A stretch of DNA of 61,722 bases from Clostridia bacterium. GTDB taxonomy: Bacteria; Bacillota; Clostridia; Christensenellales; DUVY01. Within the stretch, counting starts at the first letter, position 1; each line of letters opens with the position of its first letter. This document shows positions 7,221-15,700 of this stretch, in pieces. The translations under genes and the position numbers were made by a program. The stretch lies in contig BNZQ01000004.1 in assembly GCA_026001225.1 (NCBI GenBank), positions 1-61,722 on the forward strand, in the 5' to 3' direction. The notes beneath the pieces were generated by a model. It saw nothing but the letters and a program-made list of their open reading frames with translations. It was not told where the DNA came from and searched no databases.

Positions 7221-8453
7221 ATGCCTCACACCGAAAAAACAATCTCGAATTCCAAAAGAATCGTCATGAAGAATCCGATCGTCGAGCTCGACGGCGACGA
7301 AATGACGCGCGTCCTGTGGCAGTGGATCAAGGACGAATTGATCCTGCCCTTTGTCGATTTAAAGACGGAGTATTATGATTTGGGCTTGCCCAACCGCGAT
7401 AGGACCGACGATCGGGTCACGACGGACGCCGCCGAAGCGATTCGGAAGTGGGGCGTGGGCTGCAAGTGCGCGACGATCACGCCCAACCTGCAACGCATGG
7501 ACGAGTACAAATTGAAGCGGCTGTACGCCAGCCCGAATGCGACCTTGAGGGCCGCATTGGACGGTACGATTTTCCGCACGCCGATCATGGTAAACGGCAT
7601 CGCGCCCTATATTTCGGGTTGGAAAAAGCCGATCACGATCGCCCGTCACGCCTACGCCGATATCTATAAGAGCGCGGAAATCCGTGTCGAGGGCGCGGCC
7701 GACGCCGAATTGTCCCTGTCCTATAAGGACGGCCAAACGGTCAAAAAGACGATTCATACCTTCGACGGCCCCGGTATTTTGATGGGCATGTTCAACACCG
7801 ACAAATCGATCTACGCGTTCGCGCGGGCTTGTTGCGCCTACGCGCTCGATCAAAAACAGGATTTGTGGTTTGCAACGAAGGACACAATCAGCAAGACCTA
7901 CGACGGTCGGTTTAAGGAAATCTTCACCGAAGTCGCCGGGGAATTCTCCGACCGGTTTCGGCAAAACAATATCCGCTACGAATATATGCTGATCGACGAC
8001 AGCGTCGCCCGCGCGGTCAAATCCGAGGGCGGCTTTGTTTGGGCGCTGAAAAACTACGACGGTGACGTTTTGAGCGATATGGCGGCTTCGGCGATGGGAA
8101 GCCTCGCGCTGATGACCTCCGTGTTGGTCGCGCCGGGCGGACAATACGAATACGAAGCGGCGCACGGCACCGTCACGCGCCACTATTATAAGCACCTGAA
8201 AGGCGAGGAAACGGGCACCAACGGCGTCGCGACGATCTTCGCTTGGAGCGGCGCCTTGCGGAAACGCGGGCAGCTCGATCATCTGCCCGGCCTCGCCGCT
8301 TTTGCGGACAAGCTGGAAAACGCCGTGACCGAAACGATCGGCGGCGGCGTGATGACGGGCGACCTCGCGCCGCTGTACGTCGGAACGCATCCGATTCGGC
8401 AGGTCAGCGCGTCGGGCTTTATCCGCGAGGTGCGCACTTCGCTTTTCTCATAA
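7221..8453 (+). CDS. icd: NADP-dependent isocitrate dehydrogenase (eukaryote-like subfamily)
   Basis: Converts isocitrate to 2-oxoglutarate and CO2 with NADP. The 411-residue protein starts with the ELDGDEMTR segment typical of the dimeric eukaryote-like subfamily and carries KNYDGDVLSDMAASAMGSLA, matching the family's metal/isocitrate region, and a late TNGVATIFAWS stretch. ATG 7221 follows AGAAGGAGAA; codons further upstream belong to the heptamer repeat. No citrate synthase or aconitase lies nearby, so it stands alone between two repeat elements. Confidence 0.95.
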   Translation: MPHTEKTISNSKRIVMKNPIVELDGDEMTRVLWQWIKDELILPFVDLKTEYYDLGLPNRDRTDDRVTTDAAEAIRKWGVGCKCATITPNLQRMDEYKLKRLYASPNATLRAALDGTIFRTPIMVNGIAPYISGWKKPITIARHAYADIYKSAEIRVEGAADAELSLSYKDGQTVKKTIHTFDGPGILMGMFNTDKSIYAFARACCAYALDQKQDLWFATKDTISKTYDGRFKEIFTEVAGEFSDRFRQNNIRYEYMLIDDSVARAVKSEGGFVWALKNYDGDVLSDMAASAMGSLALMTSVLVAPGGQYEYEAAHGTVTRHYYKHLKGEETGTNGVATIFAWSGALRKRGQLDHLPGLAAFADKLENAVTETIGGGVMTGDLAPLYVGTHPIRQVSASGFIREVRTSLFS

Positions 8454-8761
8454 CGCGTGTCGCTTTGTTCATGTTCGGAATCCTACGGATTCCTCGCTTG
8501 ATCCCTTTGCACTCTGTCCGCTTATTTCTTTTTCAGTCGGGCAGTTTTCTTATTATAGGGCTTATATTGACCCGCTTGCTTAAAGAAAAAAGCCCGTAGA
8601 ATGAACTCCTGCGGCAAGAAATTTTTGAAAAGTTGATTCGCGGGCAAAAATAATAGGGGATTTTGCTTGCCTAAAAGCCGCCTTTCGTGATAAAATAATA
8701 AGCGGCTTTATCGTAGGGGCAGGCGTCCTCTTTATGATTACGGCGCAACGGGAGTACAAAG
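8454..8761. other. Gap between icd and the M28 peptidase with an inverted repeat and a possible promoter
   Basis: About 300 bases with no gene seen. AAAGCCGC (8674-8681) can pair with GCGGCTTT (8702-8709) around a 20-base AT-rich loop. A possible promoter overlaps it: TTGCCT (8667-8672), 18 bases, then TGA-TAAAAT (extended -10, 8688-8696). Either reading is tentative. Confidence 0.4.
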
Positions 8762-11700
8762 ATGAAACTTTTCAAGAGAATATATTTTTCTGCGATTGGC
8801 TTTTTGGCCGTTTTGCTGTTTGTTTTCACGACGATCGACGCAAGCGGGCGGACGGCGCGCGGCGATTTTTCCGTCGATACGGCGGCGGGCTATTTGGAAC
8901 GACTGATCGGTGCGTCCGGCAATCCGCATTCGGTCTACGACGAGAGCGAGCATAAACGCGTCGTGCACGAAATCGAAAAGATTTTAGAGGACGACACAAA
9001 CGGCGCGGGCGTCGTCTTGCACAACAAGGAAAATTCCCGCTATAAAAAAGACTTGCCTACGGAAATCCCCGACAAAACCGACAGCGCGTATTCCTCCTAC
9101 GATCCGTTCGACCGCCCCGCCAAGGGTGACAATGTCTATTACGAAACGGCGGATGGCAATCCGTCGGCGGCAACGGAGAACGCCAAAAACACCGCGACTT
9201 ATCGGGGCGCGGCCGAAAGCGCGAAATACCGGCATGAAAATGCGGACGGCACGGGCAAACGGTTGCCCACATGGTACGAGCAGGACGCCTATCTGTACCA
9301 CGCCGACGTTTACGACGCCGATCAGGATAAGGAGGACACCGACGGGGACACGGTTTCGATCCGGTGGCCCCTGCGCCTACAAAATATCATCGTCGCGTTT
9401 CCGGCCAAGATCAACGCCGACACCGCGAAAACCGTGGTGATTCAGGCCCACTACGACAGCGTGCCGATGGGTCCCGGCGCGCACGATGATATGTCCTCCG
9501 TCGCTTCTATGTTAGTTGTCATCAAGGATATGGCGGCGCATCCCGAAAAATACGAATTGAACAGCAACGTCGTATTCGTCTTTACCGACGGGGAAGAGAA
9601 CGGGCTGTACGGGGCTTCGCTGTCCCGCAAATTTCAGGGGTTCGAGGGGGCGATTTGGCGGGGGGACGAGGCGGCCGCGGCGCCGGTCGCCGACCGTGTC
9701 GGCTTTATCGCCAATTTCGAGAGCCGCGGCACGTCGGGTACCGATATCATGTTCGAAACGAATTCCGGTAACGCCGGCGTGGTTCGGCAGTACGCCAAGA
9801 TCAATAAGACGATCTACACCAATTCTTTGGCGAATTTCATTTATTCGGTCATGCCCAACGGCACCGACTTCTCGGTCTACAAACAGGGAACGAACACGCC
9901 CGGCGTCAATTTCGCCAATATCGGCGGCGGAGAAAATTACCATACCGCGAACGATAATTTGGGCAACGCTTTGAACGCGGGCGGCAAGCGGTTTCTCAGC
10001 CAACACGGCGATATCCTGTTGCGTACGGTCGCTCATTTCGGCGCTATGACGAAGGACGAATTGGATGGGCTGGCTGCGGGCGAAAACCTCGTCTATTTCA
10101 CCTATTTGACGCTGATGACCGTCTATTACCCGATCGCCGTCGCATTCATTTTGGGCGCGTTGATTTTGGGCGTTCTGCTGCTCGCGAGCCTCGCCAACGT
10201 CAAATTAAAGGCGTTTTCCTTTAAAAAGACGGGTCTCGGAGCCGCCGCGCAAGGGCTTGCGATCGCGGGCGGCGTAGGGCTCATGTACGGCGCGTATTAT
10301 GTGTTCGCGCTGCTCGGCGCGCTGTTCGGTGCCGTCGATATTCATGCGCTGACCCGCATATCGTTCTCGTCGCCGTTTTTGATGATCTGTGCGCTCACGC
10401 TCACCGCACTGTTCTCGGCGATCGTTATCAATATCTTCAAGCGCGTGTTTAAGCTTCGAGCGAACGACGTCGTGACCGGCACAATCCTGATTTTGGGCGT
10501 CGCGGCGGCCGGCTTGTCCTTCGCGCTGCCGGAGGTTTCCTTCCTTTTAGCGTGGCTGGCTCTGCTCGAATCGATCGTCCTGCTCTTGACCACTGTTTTC
10601 AAAGAAAAATTCAAGAATAAATTCGGTTTCTCGATCGAGCGGTTGTTTCTGCCTGTGATTCCGCTGATCCTGTGTATGCCGCTCGTCCTGCCGATCTGCA
10701 TTTTGGCGGGCGACGCGCTCGGAGCCTACATGTATCCTCTGATCATGGCGTTGCCGTTGCTGACGTTGGGCGTCATCACGCCGTACTTCTCGTATTTGAA
10801 GCCCGCGATGGAAAAGGCGTTCGCGAAATTGCCGCCGATCCAATTCAGGCAGGAGGTGGTTAAAACGGCTCCCGCGGACAAAAGGACGCAGAAAAATGCC
10901 GCCGCGGCCGCCAAAGCCAAGGGGCGCGTTTCCGTCCGGCAGGAAAAGGAATACCGTATCGTCAAGCGGCCGATCCGGTATAGCAACGCGGCGGGCTTTT
11001 CGGTTTTGGGCATTTTGCTGTTCGTCGTCCTGTTGGTCTTTATCAATACCGGCGCAAGCTTTTCGCGCAACGTTTCGGGCAAGCAGGGCTTCTCGTTCGG
11101 CTTCTACGACGACGCGATCGTCTACGTTAAAACCGTCGATAAGGCGGAGGATGCCGCGGGCGATTATTGGATGGTCAAGGATTTGGACGCTTACCGTTAT
11201 ATGGTGCGGTATGCGGGGGATTATATCGAGGATTACGCATGGGACGCGGACAAGGCCGCGTATATCAAATACGACGCGTTTGCCTATGACGGCGTCGAGA
11301 GTCGGATTAAAAACGCGCCCGGATTCACGTCCTACTCGAGCAGTCCCGATAAAAATTCCAACACCTATTATGTCACGCCCGTCTTTTCGGGAACGACCTA
11401 CAATACGGTGTACACCTTGACGATCGACAATTCGGGTCATAACCTGTTGTCCGTTACGGTTCGCAGCGACAACGTTAAAGCCTCGCCCAACAATCAGACG
11501 ATCGACGTATCCAAAAAGGAAACCGTCGTCCTGACCTTGAAGGATTACGCTTACGTCACGTTCGAGACCGTCGATAAAAAGCTCAACGTTCCGATCGAAT
11601 ACAAGGAGCGCGCCAACAACGCGAATATGGACGCGCTTTTGAACAACTTCTCGAAATACGACGACGCCAAAGGGCGCACCATCCGCGAATACAAGGATTT

Positions 11701-11779
11701 GAAGGATGCCTTGGTCAACCGTTGCCGTGTACACGGCTCGATCGTGATCGATAAGACCATACCGGTAACGCAATTTTAA
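8762..11779 (+). CDS. Membrane-bound M28 family metallopeptidase
   Basis: Predicted two-zinc aminopeptidase facing outside, anchored in the membrane; 1,005 residues. One hydrophobic N-terminal segment (residues about 7-26) precedes an M28 domain with HYDS (H230), HDD (D242), the catalytic pair EE (278-279) and H394 in NYHTANDN, the expected metal-ligand set. Residues about 430-680 are a multi-span membrane region, followed by a charged linker, another membrane span near 745 and a roughly 240-residue extracytoplasmic C-terminal domain. This order, M28 then many helices, resembles the Fxna/Pff1-type membrane peptidases rather than the soluble secreted kind. GGGAG stands ahead of the ATG. The natural substrate is unknown. 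Confidence 0.88.
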   Translation: MKLFKRIYFSAIGFLAVLLFVFTTIDASGRTARGDFSVDTAAGYLERLIGASGNPHSVYDESEHKRVVHEIEKILEDDTNGAGVVLHNKENSRYKKDLPTEIPDKTDSAYSSYDPFDRPAKGDNVYYETADGNPSAATENAKNTATYRGAAESAKYRHENADGTGKRLPTWYEQDAYLYHADVYDADQDKEDTDGDTVSIRWPLRLQNIIVAFPAKINADTAKTVVIQAHYDSVPMGPGAHDDMSSVASMLVVIKDMAAHPEKYELNSNVVFVFTDGEENGLYGASLSRKFQGFEGAIWRGDEAAAAPVADRVGFIANFESRGTSGTDIMFETNSGNAGVVRQYAKINKTIYTNSLANFIYSVMPNGTDFSVYKQGTNTPGVNFANIGGGENYHTANDNLGNALNAGGKRFLSQHGDILLRTVAHFGAMTKDELDGLAAGENLVYFTYLTLMTVYYPIAVAFILGALILGVLLLASLANVKLKAFSFKKTGLGAAAQGLAIAGGVGLMYGAYYVFALLGALFGAVDIHALTRISFSSPFLMICALTLTALFSAIVINIFKRVFKLRANDVVTGTILILGVAAAGLSFALPEVSFLLAWLALLESIVLLLTTVFKEKFKNKFGFSIERLFLPVIPLILCMPLVLPICILAGDALGAYMYPLIMALPLLTLGVITPYFSYLKPAMEKAFAKLPPIQFRQEVVKTAPADKRTQKNAAAAAKAKGRVSVRQEKEYRIVKRPIRYSNAAGFSVLGILLFVVLLVFINTGASFSRNVSGKQGFSFGFYDDAIVYVKTVDKAEDAAGDYWMVKDLDAYRYMVRYAGDYIEDYAWDADKAAYIKYDAFAYDGVESRIKNAPGFTSYSSSPDKNSNTYYVTPVFSGTTYNTVYTLTIDNSGHNLLSVTVRSDNVKASPNNQTIDVSKKETVVLTLKDYAYVTFETVDKKLNVPIEYKERANNANMDALLNNFSKYDDAKGRTIREYKDLKDALVNRCRVHGSIVIDKTIPVTQF

Positions 11780-11878
11780 CAATTCACAATGTACAATTCA
11801 CAATTATTGTTATCGTCCTTTAACTGACCGCTAACCACTGACCACTGATCACTACTCCCTGAATTGTGCATTGAACCG
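11780..11878 (+). repeat. Inverted copy of the 7.1-kb heptamer element
   Basis: CAATTCA/CAATGTA heptamers, then the core 11806-11829, the exact complement of 7151-7174, then ACTGACC/GCTAACC/ACTGATC heptamers. Together with 7108-7206 it brackets icd and the M28 gene. Confidence 0.82.
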
Positions 11879-11889
11879 TCGGAGGATTT

Positions 11890-14271
11890 ATGAACATACG
11901 CAAACCGAAAACAGCCTTGAAGTTCAAACGCCCTAGCCAATGGTGGAGTGCGCCGTACCGCGGCGCGATTCCGGCGGGCAACGGCAAGACCGGCGCGGCT
12001 GTCTACGGCGGAGCGGGTTCCGACACCGTCCTTTTGACGCACGGCGATCTGTGGTGGCAGGGACACGGCACGGTGCTGCCCGACGTGGCCGACAAAATCA
12101 AGGACGTTAAAAAATCGCTGGCCGAGAATCGCCTGAAAGACGCCGAATACATACTGCATAGCGCGCTGGTCAATAAAGGATACCGCCCGCGTCCGCTCGT
12201 TCCCTTGCCGGTGGCGGATTTAAAGATCGCGATGCCGCTTGCCAATGCGCCGCGCGAATATATGCGCGTGCTGAACATGGATAACGGCGAGATATCGGTG
12301 ACCTACCGCGACGGCAGCACAAAATACGAGCGTTCCCTGTTCGTGTCGCGCGCGCAGGACATGCTTTGTTTGGAAATCACCAAGAGCGGCAATAGGGCGG
12401 TGGACGTGGGCTTTTCGTTGGAAATGCACGACAAGGCCGCCAACCGGATGCCCGCCGGCGTTTCCAAGACGCCCGAGGGCGTGACCGTCAAATACGAGCC
12501 GTTTTTCATATACTATTCGGCGCGGAGCGACAGCGGCGCGGAGTTCGGCGCGGTCGCCCACGTCAAAAATTACAGCGGCAGCATGGAGGTCAAAGGGGAT
12601 TCCCTGCAAATCAAGGGCGCGGATCGCGTGTTGGTCTTTATCAAGCTGTTCGTCGAAAGCCAGCGCGAGAAGGAATGGAAGACTCTGCGCGAGGTTTTGA
12701 AAAACGTCAAGCTTCCCTACGATAAATTGTTGAAAGAGCACAGCCAGCTGCACGCCGGCCTGTTCAATTCGGCGGAGTTCGAGCTTGAAGATCAGGGCCG
12801 CGACGCATTCGTCGAGGATTTGTTAGACGACGCGCGCGAAAACGGCGTCAATCAGGCTTTAATCGAAAAATTGTGGGCATACGGCCGGTATTTGATGATT
12901 TCGGCGACCGACCAAAAGGCCCGCCCGATGCCGCCCTACGGCCTGTGGTGCGGCGATTACGCGGGCGTCGATTCCGAATTGCGCTTTGACCAAACCTTGC
13001 AGATGCTGTACGCGCACACCTTTGCGGGCAATCTGAACGAATTGTCCCTCGCGGTGTTCGCCGCGCTCGCGCCCCTCAACGACGACTTTAAGAAAAATTC
13101 CGTCCGCTTGTTCGGCGCGCGCGGGATCATGATTCCCGCGACGGTCGCGCCCGGCGGCGGCCTTTTGGGCTCCGTCGAGCCCAAGGTCCTGCACACGACC
13201 TATTATGCGGCTGCGATCGCCCGCCTGTTCTACGATTACTACCTGTTCACGGGCGACGTTAAATTCCTGAAAAACACCGCCTTGCCCTTTATGAAGGACG
13301 CCGCGCTGTTTTACGAGGAATTTTTCAAGGTGGGGGACAACGGCAAATACGAGGCCGTGCCTTCCTATTCGCCCGAAAACACGCCCGCAAGCTTTGTGGT
13401 GGACGGCGCGGAAATCGGAATCGCCAAGAACGCGACCGTGGATTTTGCCGCCGCCAAGGATTTACTGAAAAATATCATCGCCGCGTCCGAGGTGGCCAAT
13501 ACGAATAAAGACGAAATCCTGAAATGGAAGGACATGGTCACACGCATTCCGGCCTATCCGATCAACGAGGAAGGCGCATTGTCCGAGTATGTCGATCCGA
13601 AATACACCGACAATTACGCCGCGCGCACGTTGCCGCATTTGTATCCCGCGTTCCCCGGCGCGGAGTTTTCCGAGCAGGACTGCGAAATGGTTAAACCGGC
13701 TTTGACGGCGGCTAAACGCAAAATGTCCGCGTCGATGCAGACCGCGACCGCGCAAAGCTGGGGGCGTTTGGCCAACACTTTCCTGCGTTTGGGCGACAGT
13801 GAATCGGCGATGGAGCTGATCAACAATATCGTGCGCGTCTGCGTCATGGACAATTTGATCACCGCCGAGAATGACTGGCGGGGGATCGGACTCGGTTCGC
13901 GGGGCGCGTGGGCGACCTATAATTTGGAGGGCAATCTGTCCGTGACCAACGCGGTGCAGGAAATGCTGATTCAGTCCACGCCGAAATTTGTCAAGATTTT
14001 ACCGGCTCTGCCCGAAAGCTTCGCGCGCGGTTCGGTTTCCGGTCTTTTAACGCGCGCGGGCGCGGAGGCCGACATGGAATGGGATCGCAAAAAGGGCTTC
14101 CTCACGTTGAAATTCAAATGCAAGCGCGCGAACATGATCGACGTGAAGTTGCCCGCCGGCGTGCGCAAATACAAGGGTCCGTTGGCCGAGGCCTACAATC
14201 CCGAAACCTGTCTGATCCGCAATTTGGAGCTGCCCGCGGGTAAAACGCTGACGTTCGAGATCAGGCTATAA
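11890..14271 (+). CDS. Glycoside hydrolase family 95-like protein
   Basis: Probable alpha-L-fucosidase or alpha-L-galactosidase type enzyme; 793 residues with no signal peptide, so cytoplasmic. The start matches GH95 layout (P-S-Q-W-W then I-P-A-G-N-G-K-T-G-A-A-V-Y-G-G, then the L-W-W-Q-G segment). The (alpha/alpha)6 barrel covers the middle, and near the C-terminus K-I-L-P-A-L-P-E-S-F followed by G-S-V-S-G-L-L-T-R-A-G matches the family ending. Some central motifs are diverged, so the substrate cannot be fixed. CGGAGGA precedes the ATG. The short distance to the URO-D gene suggests a shared role, but that gene has its own promoter. Confidence 0.78.
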   Translation: MNIRKPKTALKFKRPSQWWSAPYRGAIPAGNGKTGAAVYGGAGSDTVLLTHGDLWWQGHGTVLPDVADKIKDVKKSLAENRLKDAEYILHSALVNKGYRPRPLVPLPVADLKIAMPLANAPREYMRVLNMDNGEISVTYRDGSTKYERSLFVSRAQDMLCLEITKSGNRAVDVGFSLEMHDKAANRMPAGVSKTPEGVTVKYEPFFIYYSARSDSGAEFGAVAHVKNYSGSMEVKGDSLQIKGADRVLVFIKLFVESQREKEWKTLREVLKNVKLPYDKLLKEHSQLHAGLFNSAEFELEDQGRDAFVEDLLDDARENGVNQALIEKLWAYGRYLMISATDQKARPMPPYGLWCGDYAGVDSELRFDQTLQMLYAHTFAGNLNELSLAVFAALAPLNDDFKKNSVRLFGARGIMIPATVAPGGGLLGSVEPKVLHTTYYAAAIARLFYDYYLFTGDVKFLKNTALPFMKDAALFYEEFFKVGDNGKYEAVPSYSPENTPASFVVDGAEIGIAKNATVDFAAAKDLLKNIIAASEVANTNKDEILKWKDMVTRIPAYPINEEGALSEYVDPKYTDNYAARTLPHLYPAFPGAEFSEQDCEMVKPALTAAKRKMSASMQTATAQSWGRLANTFLRLGDSESAMELINNIVRVCVMDNLITAENDWRGIGLGSRGAWATYNLEGNLSVTNAVQEMLIQSTPKFVKILPALPESFARGSVSGLLTRAGAEADMEWDRKKGFLTLKFKCKRANMIDVKLPAGVRKYKGPLAEAYNPETCLIRNLELPAGKTLTFEIRL

Positions 14272-14379
14272 TTTTAATTTCGTTTGCTTTGTTTTTTGCG
14301 GGGAAATTCGCGCATTTATTCGAACGCGCCCGATAAAGCGCGACTTTTTTACATTTTAGCGATTTTTGCTTCGTTCATT

Positions 14380-14410
14380 TTGTCGGCTTGATTTTTTTAT
14401 ATGGTATACT
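14380..14410 (+). promoter_or_regulatory. Probable promoter of the URO-D family gene
   Basis: TTGTCG (14380-14385), a 19-base spacer and TATACT (14405-14410) in the AT-rich gap 14272-14502. The spacing is slightly long. Confidence 0.45.
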
Positions 14411-14502
14411 TTGTACGATAAGCTTTTAGTAAAGGTTTATGAAAGAATGCGGGAAAGCTTTTTGAAAAAAGTTCCTCGCAAAAAAGAGAAAGGAGTTAAA
14501 CG

Positions 14503-15603
14503 ATGACGGGAAAAGAGAGATTTTTGACGGCTTTATCCAACCAAAAGCCGGACCGTTTGCCCTGTCAGGTGCATTCGTGGATGGAGTACTATCTGAAAAC
14601 GTATTTAAAGGGCATGGATCAGTACCAAGCCTATGAATACGTCGACATGGATCCGGTGATTTATGTCGGGCCGGTTTATCAATTCGACAGGGCCGACGAA
14701 AAGAATTGGGTCGTCAAGTACACCGATTACGGCAAGAACAAGGACGGCTACGACGTGTTCGGTTACGAGTACACGACGCCGGACGGCGTTTTGCGGGAGC
14801 GGTACGAGCGCAACCAATATACGGGTTGGAACACCGAGCGGATCGTCAAGGATAAAAAGGACATGGAGCTGTTCTTAAAATATTATCCGTTGCCCTCCGG
14901 CGCGGATTGGACGCCGGTACGGGAAGCGAAAAAGCGCGTCGGGGACAAGGGAATCGTCCGCGGCTGCAATTACAACTACGGCCAACCGGGTATATGGCAA
15001 TGCTTTACCTGCCTGATCGACACCGAACCGGCGATCTTTGCGGCGATCGACGAGCCGGAATGGGTGCACGACGTTTTGCGGCGGCTCACGGAGAAAAATT
15101 TAAAATCGATCGAGCGGATCGGAGAATTCGAGTGGGATATCATCGAAAACGGCGGCGGCGCGGCCAGCTCGACCGTGATCAGTCCCGCGATGCACCGAGA
15201 ATTTTGCCTGCCTTACGATCAAAAGATACACGCGGCCCTAAAAGCGGCAGGCCCGCAAAAGGTGGTCTATCATCTGTGCGGCGGCTTGATGCCCCTTTTG
15301 GAAACCGTGGCGCAAAACGGCGCGGACGCGTTGGAAACCATGACGCCGCCGTCCATGGGCGGAGACTGCGACATGGCGGAGGCGACGCGGCGCGTGGGGA
15401 AGAAGCTGGCGTTTATCGGCGGCCTCGATCAAAACGCGGGCTTCGAGAAGGGCACGAAGCGGAATATCGAGGAGCAGGTCGCCCGCCTGCACGCCGCGTG
15501 TCCCGACGGCGGCTATATTTGCAGTCCGTCCGACCACTTTTTCTTCGGCTCGCCCGAAAATGTCAAAATGTTTGCCGAGGCCTGCAAGGCGGCTAAATAC
15601 TAA
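14503..15603 (+). CDS. Uroporphyrinogen decarboxylase family protein (probably a methyltransferase-like member)
   Basis: 366 residues of the URO-D/MtaA superfamily TIM barrel, but not a haem-pathway HemE. The start ERFLTALSNQKPDRLPC fits the URO-D-like group, and H-L-C-G-G near residue 263 matches the zinc-binding H-x-C motif of MtaA/CmuA corrinoid methyltransferases. No corrinoid protein gene is near. AAAGGAGTT precedes the ATG. Homologues of this kind often sit beside glycosidase genes, as here. The substrate is unknown. Confidence 0.85.
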   Translation: MTGKERFLTALSNQKPDRLPCQVHSWMEYYLKTYLKGMDQYQAYEYVDMDPVIYVGPVYQFDRADEKNWVVKYTDYGKNKDGYDVFGYEYTTPDGVLRERYERNQYTGWNTERIVKDKKDMELFLKYYPLPSGADWTPVREAKKRVGDKGIVRGCNYNYGQPGIWQCFTCLIDTEPAIFAAIDEPEWVHDVLRRLTEKNLKSIERIGEFEWDIIENGGGAASSTVISPAMHREFCLPYDQKIHAALKAAGPQKVVYHLCGGLMPLLETVAQNGADALETMTPPSMGGDCDMAEATRRVGKKLAFIGGLDQNAGFEKGTKRNIEEQVARLHAACPDGGYICSPSDHFFFGSPENVKMFAEACKAAKY

Positions 15604-15642
15604 AATCAGGGAAAGGGGAATGAAGAAAAAGGAAAAATCCTG

Positions 15643-15673
15643 AAAGCGGCGGAGCGTTTTGCTCCGCCGCTTT
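15643..15673. terminator. Strong bidirectional intrinsic terminator
   Basis: A perfect 13-base-pair stem (AAAGCGGCGGAGC, 15643-15655, with GCTCCGCCGCTTT, 15661-15673) and a 5-base loop GTTTT, between the convergent URO-D gene and the giant surface protein gene. Confidence 0.9.
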
Positions 15674-15700
15674 TCGGTGCCGGCCGTTTGCCGTATTCTT

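Noticed and set aside
7359..8390. 343-codon minus-strand frame opposite icd
   Set aside because: Shadow of the highly conserved isocitrate dehydrogenase; no motif or start signal.
10547..11782. 411-codon minus-strand frame opposite the M28 peptidase gene
   Set aside because: Shadow frame; composition unlike a folded protein and no start signal.
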